A stretch of DNA of 64,000 nucleotides from Actinomycetales bacterium (lineage in GTDB: Bacteria > Actinomycetota > Actinomycetes > Actinomycetales > Dermatophilaceae). A program made the position numbers and the translations under genes. The stretch spans positions 1-64,000 of the forward strand of contig PDRO01000009.1 of assembly GCA_002748155.1 (NCBI GenBank). Reading direction: 5' to 3'. The notes below the pieces were generated by a model that saw only the letters and a program-made list of their open reading frames with translations, was not told the origin of the DNA and did not search any database. Shown one piece after another: positions 9,628 to 17,885 of the stretch (position 1 is its first letter; each line of letters starts with the position of its first letter).

Positions 9628-10587
9628 TCAGCGTTTGCCGATCTCGTCGACCAGGCCCGGCAGGACCTTGTGCAGGTCACCCACGACCCCGAAGTCCGCG
9701 AGCTGGAAGAGCGGTGCCTTCGGGTCCTTGTTCACCACGACGATCGTCTTGCTCGACTGCATGCCGGCTCGGTGCTGGATCGCTCCGGAAATGCCGGCCG
9801 CGAGGTAGAGCGCCGGGGCCACGGTCTTGCCGGTCTGGCCCACCTGCAGCTCGTGCGGTGCCCAGTGCTGGTCGGTGACGGTGCGCGAGGCACCCACCGC
9901 GGCACCGAGCGCGTCGGCGGTCTGCTCGATGACGGCGAAACCCTCCTGGGAGCCGACACCACGACCACCGGAAACGACCTTCTCCGCATCGGTGAGCTCG
10001 GGACGACCGGAGGAGACCTTCGGGTCACGCGTAGTGATCGACGCACCCTTGGCAGCGTCACTCACGGTCGGGGTGACCTGCTGGACTCCGGCGGTGGCCG
10101 GGGCAGCCTCGGCGTCCGTGGCGTTCGGGCGCATCGTGATGACGGCCGGGCCGCGAACAACTTCGCTACGGGCCTGCCAACGACCGGCGAAAACGCTCTG
10201 GTTCGCGACGACCTTGTCACCCTCGAGTGCGACGCTCGTCGCGTCGGGGACGATGCCCGAATTGAGGTTCACGGCCACCCGGGCGGCGATGTCTTTGCCT
10301 TCCGGGCCGCTGGTGAGTAGCACTGCCGCAGGGTTGGCCTCCTTGGCGATCTGGACGACCGCTTCGGCCTTGGGCAGTGACAGGTAGTCGCTGAGCTCGG
10401 GTGCCTGCACGGCATACACCTTGGTGGCACCGAATTCGCCGAGCTGGGCGACGGCGTCGTCTCCGGGTGCTCCGAAGACGACGGCGGCTGGCTCACCGAG
10501 GCCGCGGGCGGCGGTGAGCAATTCGAGGGTGGGCTTGCGAACGGCGCCAGCGGCGGTCAGCTCTGCGACGACGAGGACTTCCGACAC
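9628..10587 (-). CDS. etfA: Electron transfer flavoprotein alpha subunit
   Basis: This is the FAD-binding subunit of the ETF heterodimer. The C-terminal FAD domain is clear: GGRGVGSQEGF (about 200), VGASRTVTD, the QVGQTGKTVAP loop, LYLAAGISGAIQH and NKDPKAPLF, ending ADFGVVGDLHKVLP. The N-terminal part (VLVVAELT...) is the usual alpha/beta domain. I chose GTG at 10587, which follows an AGGGAG ribosome site by 7 bases, over the TTG at 10605; this gives 319 residues, normal for the family. It is transcribed after etfB (128 bp spacer that holds one GTATGCCG copy) and before etfD. It should accept electrons from the acyl-CoA dehydrogenase encoded downstream and from other dehydrogenases elsewhere in the genome. 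Confidence 0.93.
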   Translation of the reverse strand: MSEVLVVAELTAAGAVRKPTLELLTAARGLGEPAAVVFGAPGDDAVAQLGEFGATKVYAVQAPELSDYLSLPKAEAVVQIAKEANPAAVLLTSGPEGKDIAARVAVNLNSGIVPDATSVALEGDKVVANQSVFAGRWQARSEVVRGPAVITMRPNATDAEAAPATAGVQQVTPTVSDAAKGASITTRDPKVSSGRPELTDAEKVVSGGRGVGSQEGFAVIEQTADALGAAVGASRTVTDQHWAPHELQVGQTGKTVAPALYLAAGISGAIQHRAGMQSSKTIVVVNKDPKAPLFQLADFGVVGDLHKVLPGLVDEIGKR

Positions 10588-10715
10588 GATCTTCTCCCTG
10601 TGCAAATAGATGAATTGAGGTTTGGGGGTATGCCGCAGGTGCGGCGGGTGGGGTGGCCGACCGGTTGTCCGACGTCCTGGTCAGAACGTGGCTGGGCCGA
10701 CCGTTCGGTGTCGGG

Positions 10716-11495
10716 TCAGATGAAGCCCTTGGTCGCGAGGAACTCTGACAACTGCGCAGCGCCGGTGCCGTCGTCGTTGACGATCGTGCCGGCCTCACGG
10801 GCTGGAGTGGGGGAGACGTCGACGGTCTTGACGCTCGCGGCACCGAGCCCGACGTCACCGGCGTCGACGCCCAGGTCGGCCAGCGACCAGGTTTCGATCG
10901 GCTTCTTCTTAGCGCCCATGATCGCCTTGAAGGCGGGGTAGCGGGCCTCGGTGTTCTGGTCGGTGACCGACACGACGGCCGGCAGTTGGACGGAAACCCG
11001 CTCGCTTGCGGCGTCGGTGTCACGGCGAATGCTCACCGCACCGCCGTCGACCGAGATCTCACCAGCGAACGTGCCCTGGTTGGTGCCGAGACGGTGGGCG
11101 ACCATCGACGGCACGACCGACAGCTCGGCGTCGGTCGAGGCCATGCCGGCCAGCACGAGGTCGAAGCCTTCCTTCTCGAGGGCCTTGGCGAGCACGAGGG
11201 ACGTCGACTGGGCGCACGAGCCGTGGATCGCGTCATCGAGCACGTGCACGGCCTTGTCGCCACCGATCGCCAGCGCCTTACGCAGCCCTTCGGTCGCTTT
11301 GGCCGGGCCCATGGTGAGGAAGACGACCTCGTCGGCAGTGCCGCTCTCCTTCAGCTGCGCGGCCTGTTCGACGGCATACTCGTCGAGCTCGGAGAGGCGG
11401 CCCTCCACAGCACCCCGGTCGATGGTGAGGTCTGAGGCAAACTTCCATGTGGCCGTTGGTTCCGGCACGTACTTGACCAGGACGACGATTTTCAT
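10716..11495 (-). CDS. etfB: Electron transfer flavoprotein beta subunit
   Basis: This 259-residue subunit completes the ETF heterodimer and carries the AMP-binding fold. The N-terminus MKIVVLVKYVPEP, the DEYAVEQAAQLKE helix, the ALAIGGDKAVHVLDD segment, DLVLAGMASTD, and the late VTDQNTEARYPAFKAIMGAKKKPIE signature are typical of FixA/EtfB. The start ATG at 11495 has an AGG-containing site a short distance upstream. It is the first gene of the minus-strand redox/lipid series and sits back to back with a plus-strand phosphatase-superfamily gene, so its promoter should lie in 11496-11843. Confidence 0.94.
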   Translation of the reverse strand: MKIVVLVKYVPEPTATWKFASDLTIDRGAVEGRLSELDEYAVEQAAQLKESGTADEVVFLTMGPAKATEGLRKALAIGGDKAVHVLDDAIHGSCAQSTSLVLAKALEKEGFDLVLAGMASTDAELSVVPSMVAHRLGTNQGTFAGEISVDGGAVSIRRDTDAASERVSVQLPAVVSVTDQNTEARYPAFKAIMGAKKKPIETWSLADLGVDAGDVGLGAASVKTVDVSPTPAREAGTIVNDDGTGAAQLSEFLATKGFI

Positions 11496-11843
11496 GCGTG
11501 ATGACCTGCCTTCGCAGTATTAAGGGACGTACAGACATGAGCCTGTCAGGTTTACAGATCGTGGCAACCGGGCCGTAGGTCCCCCTACCTGCGGGTAGGC
11601 AAACCAGTGCGCCCGGTGGCCCCATCTGGGCGTGCGGGTGGTGCCATGGACGAATCCACTGCTCCGGACAGATCAGTGTCTGGGACGTCGATCTGCGAGT
11701 CGACCGGCAACCGGTCGAAGAAAAAGATGATATGGGTTCGCGCCCGTTCTGTGGCAGTTAGCCCTCCGGCATTCCGTGTGGTGATACTGCTGACGCAGCC
11801 TCAGGCAAGTATAAGGGGGGCGGACGAGCACAAGGAGGGTGCG
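11496..11843. other. Divergent intergenic region upstream of etfB and the phosphatase-superfamily gene
   Basis: No gene is supported in these 348 bases. A small dyad CCTACC-TGCG-GGTAGG lies at 11584-11599 and a GACA...TGTC dyad near 11534-11547. An AGGAGG ribosome site for the plus-strand gene begins at 11832. The region must hold promoters in both directions, but I could not define -35/-10 pairs with confidence. Confidence 0.5.
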
Positions 11844-13340
11844 ATGGGGATCGTGACGAGTCCACCGGCCGAGGTGAGGGACCGGGTTGTCGCCGCGTTG
11901 TGCGCACCCGAGCTCGCCGAGATCGTGGATCTGATCGTGTGGGTCGAGCAGGTGGACGGTGACCGGGTGGCCCACGCCGCCAATCACCTCGGCCGGGTGC
12001 GGCTTCGTCCCGGTGGCCGACACGAGCTGCTGGGCGGCATCGACCCGATCCGGTCCGAGGACCCGATGGCCTTCTTGCCGTATGCCGCTGCGGACGGTGA
12101 GCTGGCCTGTCCCTCGCCGGCCCGGTCCGTCGACAACACCTACCCGTGGGCGGCCGAACGACTGCTGTCGTTCTTCGCCGATCCCGACCGAAGCCCCGAC
12201 TTGGCGATCGTGCACACGCCCCGGCACTACTTCCCTGACGAGGGCGGGCACGTCGGCGAACACGGGTCGCTCGACGTTATCCAGTCGCGGGCGCCGCTGA
12301 TCCTCTCCGGAGCGGGTGTGCATCAGCTCGGCCTGCTCGACGAGCACGCCAGGCTGGTCGATGTCGGCCCGACGATGGCGACCTTGGCCGGGGCAGCCGA
12401 GACCGAGCTGTGCGACGCTGACGGCGCACCTCTCGACGGACGCCCGCTCACGGCATACCTCGATGGCGACCTGCCACGGGCGGTCGTGGGAATCCTCTGG
12501 GACGGGGCGCATTGCTCTGACCTGCTGCACCTGGCCGAGCGGGGCGAGCTGCCGTCGGTGGCCCGGCTGCTGGAGCGCGGCTTGGCGTTGCGTGGGGGAG
12601 CGGTGTCGGAGTTCCCCAGCATCACCCTGACCAATCACACGACGATCCTCACCGGTCTGGGGCCGGGTCGGCACGGGGTGCTGGGCAACGTCTTCTTCGA
12701 TCGCGCCCTCGGCGAACGGGTGGTGCCCAACGACGAGACCACCTGGCACCGCTCAGCCGAGTGGTTGCGCCCGGCCGTCCGCACGGTCTTCGAGATGATC
12801 GGCGGATACACGGCCAGCATCGACGAGGCGATCGACCGGGGCTCGGTGTATTCGACGATGCGGTTGATCCGCGAGAGCGGCTCCACGGCCGGGGCGGGGG
12901 TGCTCGATGATCGGTTGCCCGACCCGGCGGCCTCGTCTTTCGTGTCGGATGCGGGGTTGCTGGACGACGACTACTACCGATGGGGGGTGCGGGTCGACGA
13001 CGCCGGACTGGAGCAGATGCATCAGTTGTATGCCGGGGGGCTGGCTGCCGCACCCCGGTTCACGTGGTGGGCCAACGTCGTCACCGATGCCGGGCATCAC
13101 GCCGGCGGGCCACGCTCGGAGCCTGCTCGTGCCGCGCTGCGTGAGTCGGACGCCCGGCTCGGGGTGTTCCTCGACCGGCTGGCTGAGCGGGGCGAGCTCG
13201 ACGAGGTTGCCATCGTGCTCACCGCCGACCACGGTTTCGAAAGCACTGACCCGGCCTGCACCGGCAGCTGGCGCCCGGCCCTCGACGCGCTGGGTGTCCC
13301 ATATCGCGACGAGGGGCCTGGGTTCGTCTACCTTTGCTGA
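11844..13340 (+). CDS. Alkaline-phosphatase-superfamily phosphodiesterase/pyrophosphatase
   Basis: ATG at 11844 follows an AGGAGG site by 6 bases and gives 498 residues; the frame is open further upstream but lacks a comparable site. The C-terminal two thirds look like a nucleotide pyrophosphatase/phosphodiesterase fold: GILWDGAHCSDLL (about 217, metal Asp), FPSITLTNHTTILTGLGP (about 255-272, candidate Thr nucleophile), DAGHHAGG (about 415) and TADHGFES (about 460), matching the metal-binding His/Asp motifs. The N-terminal 210 residues look like the C-terminal half of another domain of the same superfamily (GEHGSLDV, PLILSGAGV, VDVGPTMATLAG). The gene therefore appears to join a half domain to a nearly full one. 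There is no signal peptide, so it is probably cytoplasmic. It ends 3 bp before the convergent DUF2231-like gene. Substrate unknown. Confidence 0.75.
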   Translation: MGIVTSPPAEVRDRVVAALCAPELAEIVDLIVWVEQVDGDRVAHAANHLGRVRLRPGGRHELLGGIDPIRSEDPMAFLPYAAADGELACPSPARSVDNTYPWAAERLLSFFADPDRSPDLAIVHTPRHYFPDEGGHVGEHGSLDVIQSRAPLILSGAGVHQLGLLDEHARLVDVGPTMATLAGAAETELCDADGAPLDGRPLTAYLDGDLPRAVVGILWDGAHCSDLLHLAERGELPSVARLLERGLALRGGAVSEFPSITLTNHTTILTGLGPGRHGVLGNVFFDRALGERVVPNDETTWHRSAEWLRPAVRTVFEMIGGYTASIDEAIDRGSVYSTMRLIRESGSTAGAGVLDDRLPDPAASSFVSDAGLLDDDYYRWGVRVDDAGLEQMHQLYAGGLAAAPRFTWWANVVTDAGHHAGGPRSEPARAALRESDARLGVFLDRLAERGELDEVAIVLTADHGFESTDPACTGSWRPALDALGVPYRDEGPGFVYLC

Positions 13341-13342
13341 CC

Positions 13343-14017
13343 CTAGCCAGTCGGGGTGGCCGAGATGGTCGGCACTGTCGAAGTGGTCGGCTCAGTCGGG
13401 GTCGGCGGCGGTGCCGTGGGCGGTGGAGTCACCGGCGGTGGCGCTGCGCCCCTGGTCCGGTGGGCCCAGACGGCCTCGGCACCGCTGTGGCCGGCGAGCA
13501 CGGTCAGTCCGGTCGCCCCGACTGCGAGCACCGCGGTGAGGGCCCCGAGCACGGCAGCAGGCAAGCGACGAGACCCTGTTGGCCGTTCGGATAGCTCGGA
13601 CCGCTCGGATCGCTCCGACAGCTTGGATCGCTCGGATCGTGCTGAGCGATCGGTGTTGCGTGAGACGACCCACCAGGCGAGGGCGACCAGGAGCAACGCG
13701 ACCGCAACGACCGGCACCATGGTGCCCCAACGCGCGTGGTCCTGAGGCAGGCCGACAGCCTCGGTCAACGCCTCCCCGGACCACCTGGCGGCCAGGGACG
13801 CACCGGCACCGGCAGCCAGGACGAGCAGGGTCAACGACCCGTAGCGTTCTCGCCACCGTGGCACGACGAGCAGCACGAGTAGGGCAATGGCTCCGGCCGG
13901 CAGCAGCACGAGCGCTGCGTGGACGACCAAGGGGTGCACCGGCAGGCCGGCAATCGTGTCGAGCGAGCCGGACTCGACCGGCATCGCAGCCGTCGGGCAG
14001 CCTCGTGCACCAGTCAT
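13343..14017 (-). CDS. DUF2231-like membrane protein with repeat linker
   Basis: The 224-residue protein begins with a segment containing GLPVHPLVVHAALVLLPAG, the hallmark of DUF2231 membrane proteins, and has about four predicted membrane helices (about 25-50, 60-78, 98-118, 150-170). Between helices 3 and 4 is a charged Ser/Glu/Arg repeat (SERSKLSERSERSEL) encoded by a 9-bp tandem array. The C-terminus is a Pro/Thr-rich tail of about 40 residues, probably outside the membrane. The ATG at 14017 is preceded at the usual distance by TAGCCT, suggesting a leaderless message. Function is unknown; some DUF2231 members have been linked to haem or redox proteins, but nothing in the neighbourhood supports that here. 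Confidence 0.75.
   Translation of the reverse strand: MTGARGCPTAAMPVESGSLDTIAGLPVHPLVVHAALVLLPAGAIALLVLLVVPRWRERYGSLTLLVLAAGAGASLAARWSGEALTEAVGLPQDHARWGTMVPVVAVALLLVALAWWVVSRNTDRSARSERSKLSERSERSELSERPTGSRRLPAAVLGALTAVLAVGATGLTVLAGHSGAEAVWAHRTRGAAPPPVTPPPTAPPPTPTEPTTSTVPTISATPTG
13584..13655. repeat. 9-bp tandem repeat inside DUF2231-like gene
   Basis: Eight consecutive 9-bp units resembling CGCTCGGAT run from 13584 to 13655 without loss of frame. On the minus strand they encode the Ser-Glu-Arg type linker of the membrane protein. Confidence 0.75.
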
Positions 14018-14023
14018 TGCGTC

Positions 14024-14029
14024 AGGCTA
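14024..14029 (-). promoter_or_regulatory. Candidate -10 for leaderless DUF2231-like gene
   Basis: On the minus strand TAGCCT is followed by six bases and then the ATG at 14017, the spacing expected for an actinobacterial leaderless promoter. No convincing -35 was found and no ribosome site precedes the ATG. Confidence 0.35.
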
Positions 14030-14122
14030 GCCCGGGCGCCGTTGCCTGTCGCCGGCATCGACCGGCATATCGGACCACCGGCGGAATCAATGGCGGCGGG
14101 TGAATCGTCGCGGTGGGCAGCA

Positions 14123-14180
14123 ATCCGTGTGCCGTGCATCCGCGTGCGTGCATCCGTGTGCGTGCATCTGTGTGCCGTGA
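14123..14180. repeat. Four-copy 14-15 bp tandem repeat in the hisF divergent region
   Basis: Four near-identical units beginning ATCCG or ATCTG and ending GTGC or CCGTG lie head to tail at 14123-14137, 14138-14151, 14152-14165 and 14166-14180. They sit between the divergent DUF2231-like gene and hisF. They could be a repeated operator or a slippage product. Confidence 0.7.
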
Positions 14181-14226
14181 GTTCGTTATGCCGTCAGTCC
14201 GGATGCCGCCCCAGCTGACGGACCGG

Positions 14227-14256
14227 TTGGGAGGGGCCGGGGCGACTGGTTACATT
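14227..14256 (+). promoter_or_regulatory. Candidate promoter of hisF, leaderless
   Basis: TTGGGA (14227-14232) and TACATT (14251-14256) are 18 bp apart, and the hisF ATG lies 7 bases after the -10. No ribosome site is present, so the message is probably leaderless. Confidence 0.45.
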
Positions 14257-14263
14257 GAGCCGC

Positions 14264-15037
14264 ATGGGTGTGGCAACACGGGTCATCGCGTGCCTGGATG
14301 TCGACGCCGGACGAGTCGTCAAAGGCGTCAACTTCGAGAATCTGCGGGACGCCGGAGACCCGGTCGAGTTGGCCGAGCTCTACGACGCTCAAGGCGTCGA
14401 CGAGTTGACCTTCCTCGACGTCACAGCCAGCTCGGGCAACCGGGAGACGACCTACGACATCGTCCGGCGAACCGCCGAACAGGTCTTCATCCCACTGACC
14501 GTGGGCGGGGGCGTGCGCACAGTCGACGACGTCGACCGGTTGTTGCGGGCCGGCGCCGACAAGGTCGGCGTCAACACCGCTGCGATCGCCCGGCCCGAAC
14601 TGATCACCGAGATCGCCGAGCGCTTCGGGGCCCAGGTGCTCGTCCTGTCCGCGGACGTGCGCCGCCGCCGCACCAACGACGGGTCCCTGGCCGGTGGTTT
14701 CGTCATGACCACGCACGGGGGACGCACCCCGGTCGGCCTCGATGCCGTCGAATGGTGCGCTCGGGCGGAGCAGCTTGGTGCCGGCGAGATCCTGCTCAAT
14801 TCGATGGACGCCGACGGCACCAAGGACGGTTTCGACCTCGCGCTCATCCGAGCCGTCCGGGCAGCGGTCGGCATTCCGATCGTCGCCAGCGGGGGAGCCG
14901 GCCACCTCGACCATTTCGCACCGGCCGTGCACGCCGGCGCCGACGCAGTGCTGGCCGCCAGTGTCTTCCATTTCGGTGAGCTCACCGTCGGCCAAGTCAA
15001 GGATGCTATGCGCACCGAAGGGATCGAAGTCCGGTGA
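14264..15037 (+). CDS. hisF: Imidazole glycerol phosphate synthase subunit HisF
   Basis: HisF is the cyclase half of imidazole glycerol phosphate synthase and uses ammonia supplied by HisH. The 257-residue barrel shows [15 protein letters not shown] (catalytic Asp near 11), [22 protein letters not shown], the second catalytic Asp in [36 protein letters not shown] and [10 protein letters not shown]. The second-Asp strand is usually SVDARR; here it is SADVRR, but the Asp is kept. ATG at 14264 was chosen over TTG at 14255 because it matches the family start and a TACATT -10 lies 7 bases away. No other his gene is visible; the next gene is an overlapping methyltransferase rather than hisI. Confidence 0.95.
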   Translation: MGVATRVIACLDVDAGRVVKGVNFENLRDAGDPVELAELYDAQGVDELTFLDVTASSGNRETTYDIVRRTAEQVFIPLTVGGGVRTVDDVDRLLRAGADKVGVNTAAIARPELITEIAERFGAQVLVLSADVRRRRTNDGSLAGGFVMTTHGGRTPVGLDAVEWCARAEQLGAGEILLNSMDADGTKDGFDLALIRAVRAAVGIPIVASGGAGHLDHFAPAVHAGADAVLAASVFHFGELTVGQVKDAMRTEGIEVR

Positions 15038-15642
15038 GCCACGAGCCGTCGATCTGGCAGCGGCTGACTGCCGAGGACCCGACCCACTCGATGCGCTACA
15101 TCGAGCGATTCCGGCGACTGGCTGCTGAAGGGGTCGACCTCGTCGGTGAGGCCCGCACCCTCGACGCGATGCTCGACCGCGGCTCCCGGGTGCTCGACGC
15201 CGGCTGCGGCCCGGGCCGGGTCGGTGCCCATCTGCACGCGGTCGGGCACACCGTCGTCGGCGTCGATATCGACCCGGTCCTGATCGCCGCTGCCGCCCGC
15301 GACCACCCCGGGCCGACCTGGCTCGTCGACGACCTCGCGACACTCGATCTGCCCGCCCGCGGCATACCGGAGCCGTTCGACGGCATCGTCGCCGCCGGCA
15401 ATGTGATGACCTTCGTGGCTCCCTCGACCCGCCGTGACGTGCTCGACCGGCTCCGCCGGCACCTGGCTCCCGCCGGGCGCGCCGTCGTTGGTTTCGGCGC
15501 CGAGCGGGGCTATCCGGTCGCCGAGTTCCGCGCGGATGCAGCGGCCGTCGGTTTCCACGAGGATCTGCTGCTGGCCACGTGGGATCTGCGGCCCTACGAC
15601 GAGCAGTCCGACTTCCTCGTGGCGGTGCTGAGCCGGTCGTGA
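15034..15642 (+). CDS. Class I SAM-dependent methyltransferase
   Basis: GTG at 15034 overlaps the hisF stop by 4 bases, indicating translational coupling. The 202-residue protein has a Rossmann SAM site: [15 protein letters not shown] (motif I, about 50-64), VVGVDIDP (motif II, about 75) and [13 protein letters not shown] (about 110), followed by [11 protein letters not shown] (motif III). It has no insertion that would identify a substrate. Coupling to hisF does not imply a histidine function; the pair is probably just co-expressed. The methyl acceptor is unknown. Confidence 0.85.
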   Translation: MSHEPSIWQRLTAEDPTHSMRYIERFRRLAAEGVDLVGEARTLDAMLDRGSRVLDAGCGPGRVGAHLHAVGHTVVGVDIDPVLIAAAARDHPGPTWLVDDLATLDLPARGIPEPFDGIVAAGNVMTFVAPSTRRDVLDRLRRHLAPAGRAVVGFGAERGYPVAEFRADAAAVGFHEDLLLATWDLRPYDEQSDFLVAVLSRS

Positions 15643-15677
15643 ACGCGTCGAGCCCGAAGCTGGGGGACAATGGCGCT

Positions 15678-16844
15678 ATGTCCGTCTCGCTCGGTATGCC
15701 GTCGATCCCGCAGCCTGCCGCAGTCGTCGCCCCACGGCGCCCGAGCCGCCGGATCCGGGTCGGGTCGGTCGATGTCGGCGGGCAAGCCCCGGTCTCGGTG
15801 CAATCGATGACGACGACGGTCACCGCCGACATCAACGCCACCCTCCAACAGATCGCCGAGCTCACTGCTGCCGGCTGCGACATCGTCCGGGTCGCCTGCC
15901 CCAGCCAGGACGACGCCGAGGCGCTGCCCGAGATCGCCCGGCACAGCATGATCCCGGTCATCGCCGACATCCACTTCCAACCCAAGTACGTCTACGCCGC
16001 CATCGATGCCGGTTGCGCGGCGGTGCGGGTCAACCCGGGCAACATCCGTCAGTTCGACGACCAGGTCGGTGAGATCGCCCGCCGGGCTCAGGCCGCGGGG
16101 GTATCGATCCGGATCGGGGTCAACGCCGGCAGCCTCGACAAGCGCCTGCTCGAGAAGCACGGTTCGGCCACCCCGGAGGCGCTGGTCGAGTCCGCGGTCT
16201 GGGAAGCGAGTCTGTTCGAGGAGCATGGTTTCCACGACTTCAAGATCTCGGTGAAGCATCACGACCCGGTCGTGATGATCACGGCATACGAACAACTCGC
16301 CGAGCGCGGTGACTGGCCCTTGCACCTCGGGGTCACCGAGGCCGGCCCCGCGTTCCAGGGCACGATCAAGTCGGCCGTTGCCTTCGGCGCGCTGCTCAGC
16401 CGAGGCATCGGCGACACCATCCGGGTGTCGTTGTCGGCGCCGCCCGTCGAGGAAGTCAAGGTCGGCACCCAGATCCTGCAGTCACTCGGGTTGCGTCCGC
16501 GCAAGCTGGAGATCGTGTCGTGCCCATCGTGCGGCCGGGCCCAGGTCGACGTCTACAAACTTGCCGACCAGGTCACCGCAGGACTCGAGGGGCTGACCGT
16601 CCCACTCCGGGTCGCCGTCATGGGTTGTGTCGTCAACGGTCCGGGTGAGGCCCGCGAGGCCGACCTCGGGGTCGCCTCCGGCAACGGCAAGGGACAGATC
16701 TTCGTTAAAGGTAAGGTGATCGCGACCGTTCCCGAGAGCCAGATCGTCGAGACTCTCATCGAACATGCGCTGCGGCTGGCCGACGAGCAATCAGCGGCTG
16801 GCGACGGCGGCGAAGGCGCTGCACCCACGGTGATCGTGGGTTGA
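15678..16844 (+). CDS. ispG: 4-hydroxy-3-methylbut-2-en-1-yl diphosphate synthase (IspG/GcpE)
   Basis: IspG is the penultimate enzyme of the MEP isoprenoid pathway and converts MEcPP to HMBPP with a [4Fe-4S] cluster. The 388-residue protein has the TIM-barrel part ([55 protein letters not shown]) and the C-terminal cluster domain. The cluster ligands are visible as C282 and C285 in [11 protein letters not shown], and C317 and E324 in [16 protein letters not shown] at 15678 gives the family-length protein and follows a GGGGGA stretch; a GACAAT hexamer six bases upstream also permits a leaderless start. The acetyltransferase gene that follows is the usual actinobacterial neighbour (compare Rv2868c-Rv2867c). 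Confidence 0.96.
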   Translation: MSVSLGMPSIPQPAAVVAPRRPSRRIRVGSVDVGGQAPVSVQSMTTTVTADINATLQQIAELTAAGCDIVRVACPSQDDAEALPEIARHSMIPVIADIHFQPKYVYAAIDAGCAAVRVNPGNIRQFDDQVGEIARRAQAAGVSIRIGVNAGSLDKRLLEKHGSATPEALVESAVWEASLFEEHGFHDFKISVKHHDPVVMITAYEQLAERGDWPLHLGVTEAGPAFQGTIKSAVAFGALLSRGIGDTIRVSLSAPPVEEVKVGTQILQSLGLRPRKLEIVSCPSCGRAQVDVYKLADQVTAGLEGLTVPLRVAVMGCVVNGPGEAREADLGVASGNGKGQIFVKGKVIATVPESQIVETLIEHALRLADEQSAAGDGGEGAAPTVIVG

Positions 16845-16944
16845 TCGCCGGGCGGTGACTGCCCCACTGGGCTTTCTGCGGCACACGGGCCGGCACGAGC
16901 CGCGGTTGCGCGCACCCGGGGCCGATCATGGCAATCTGTATGTC

Positions 16945-17790
16945 GTGCTGCGCACTCAGATTCCCATGCGTGCCCTCACCGTCGACGACGAGGGCGAGGC
17001 TCTGGCACTCTGCGCGCGCGATCCTGCGGCCAATGTCTTCGTCGCCGGCCGGATCACCGAAGGACTCCTGCACACGATGCCCGGCTCGATGCTGGGCTAC
17101 GACGTCGACGGCCGGATCCGCTCCCTCGTCTGGGTATCGGCCAATCTCGTGCCGGTGGAGTGCGACGATGCCGCCTTGGACGCGTTTGCGCAGAAACTGC
17201 GCCGGTGGCGGCGGCATTGCGCCTCGGTCTTCGGGCCCGCTGATCAGGTCGCCGGCCTGTGGTCACGACTGGAGCCGACCTGGGGCATAGCCCGCACCAT
17301 CCGTGCCGAGCAGCCGTTGCTTTTCGCGACGGCGATGACCGCCACTTGGAGTGGCTACGTCGACCCCCGGGTGCGCCTCGCCCGGCCGGACGAAGTCGAT
17401 CTCGTGTTGCCGGCCTCGGCCGCGATGTTCACCGACGAAATCGGCTACCCCCCTTATGTCGGGTCCTCGGCAAGCTATCGGAGCGTCATTGCCGGGTTGA
17501 TCCGCACTCGGCGAACCTATGTGTGGATCGAGGACGGTCGGTGTCTTTTCAAAGCCGACATCGGCTCGATCGGCGTCGACACCGCCCAGGTGCAGGGAGT
17601 GTGGCTCGCCCCGGCATTGCGCGGTCAGGGCTTGGCCGAGCCACTCATGGCCGCGGTCACGACCGCCATCCTCCGTGACGTCGCGCCTCGGGTGAGCCTG
17701 TATGTCAACGACTTCAACCTCCCTGCCTGGCGGACCTATCGAGCACTTGGCTACGAACGGGTCGGCACGTTCACCACCGTGCTGTTGTAG
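16945..17790 (+). CDS. GNAT-family acetyltransferase with DUF4081-like N-terminal domain
   Basis: The protein has an N-terminal region beginning near ALCARDPAANVFVAGRI (DUF4081 type) and a C-terminal GNAT fold with VQGVWLAPALRGQGLAEPLMAAV (acetyl-CoA loop) and LYVNDFNLPAWRTYRALGYERVGTF. It lies directly after ispG, the same arrangement as Rv2868c (gcpE)-Rv2867c in Mycobacterium, where its substrate is also unsettled. The start is uncertain: GTG at 16855, GTG at 16945 and ATG at 16966 are in frame and none has a clear ribosome site. I chose 16945 because it gives the usual short lead into the first conserved strand (282 residues). Confidence 0.8.
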   Translation: MLRTQIPMRALTVDDEGEALALCARDPAANVFVAGRITEGLLHTMPGSMLGYDVDGRIRSLVWVSANLVPVECDDAALDAFAQKLRRWRRHCASVFGPADQVAGLWSRLEPTWGIARTIRAEQPLLFATAMTATWSGYVDPRVRLARPDEVDLVLPASAAMFTDEIGYPPYVGSSASYRSVIAGLIRTRRTYVWIEDGRCLFKADIGSIGVDTAQVQGVWLAPALRGQGLAEPLMAAVTTAILRDVAPRVSLYVNDFNLPAWRTYRALGYERVGTFTTVLL

Positions 17791-17885
17791 GTGTGTTGCT
17801 GTAAGTGTCTTGCCGTAGGGCCGCTGCCGGATTCGGCGCCGGGTGTGGGCAGATATCCTGCCCCGGACGCCGAGAAGGAGTGACC

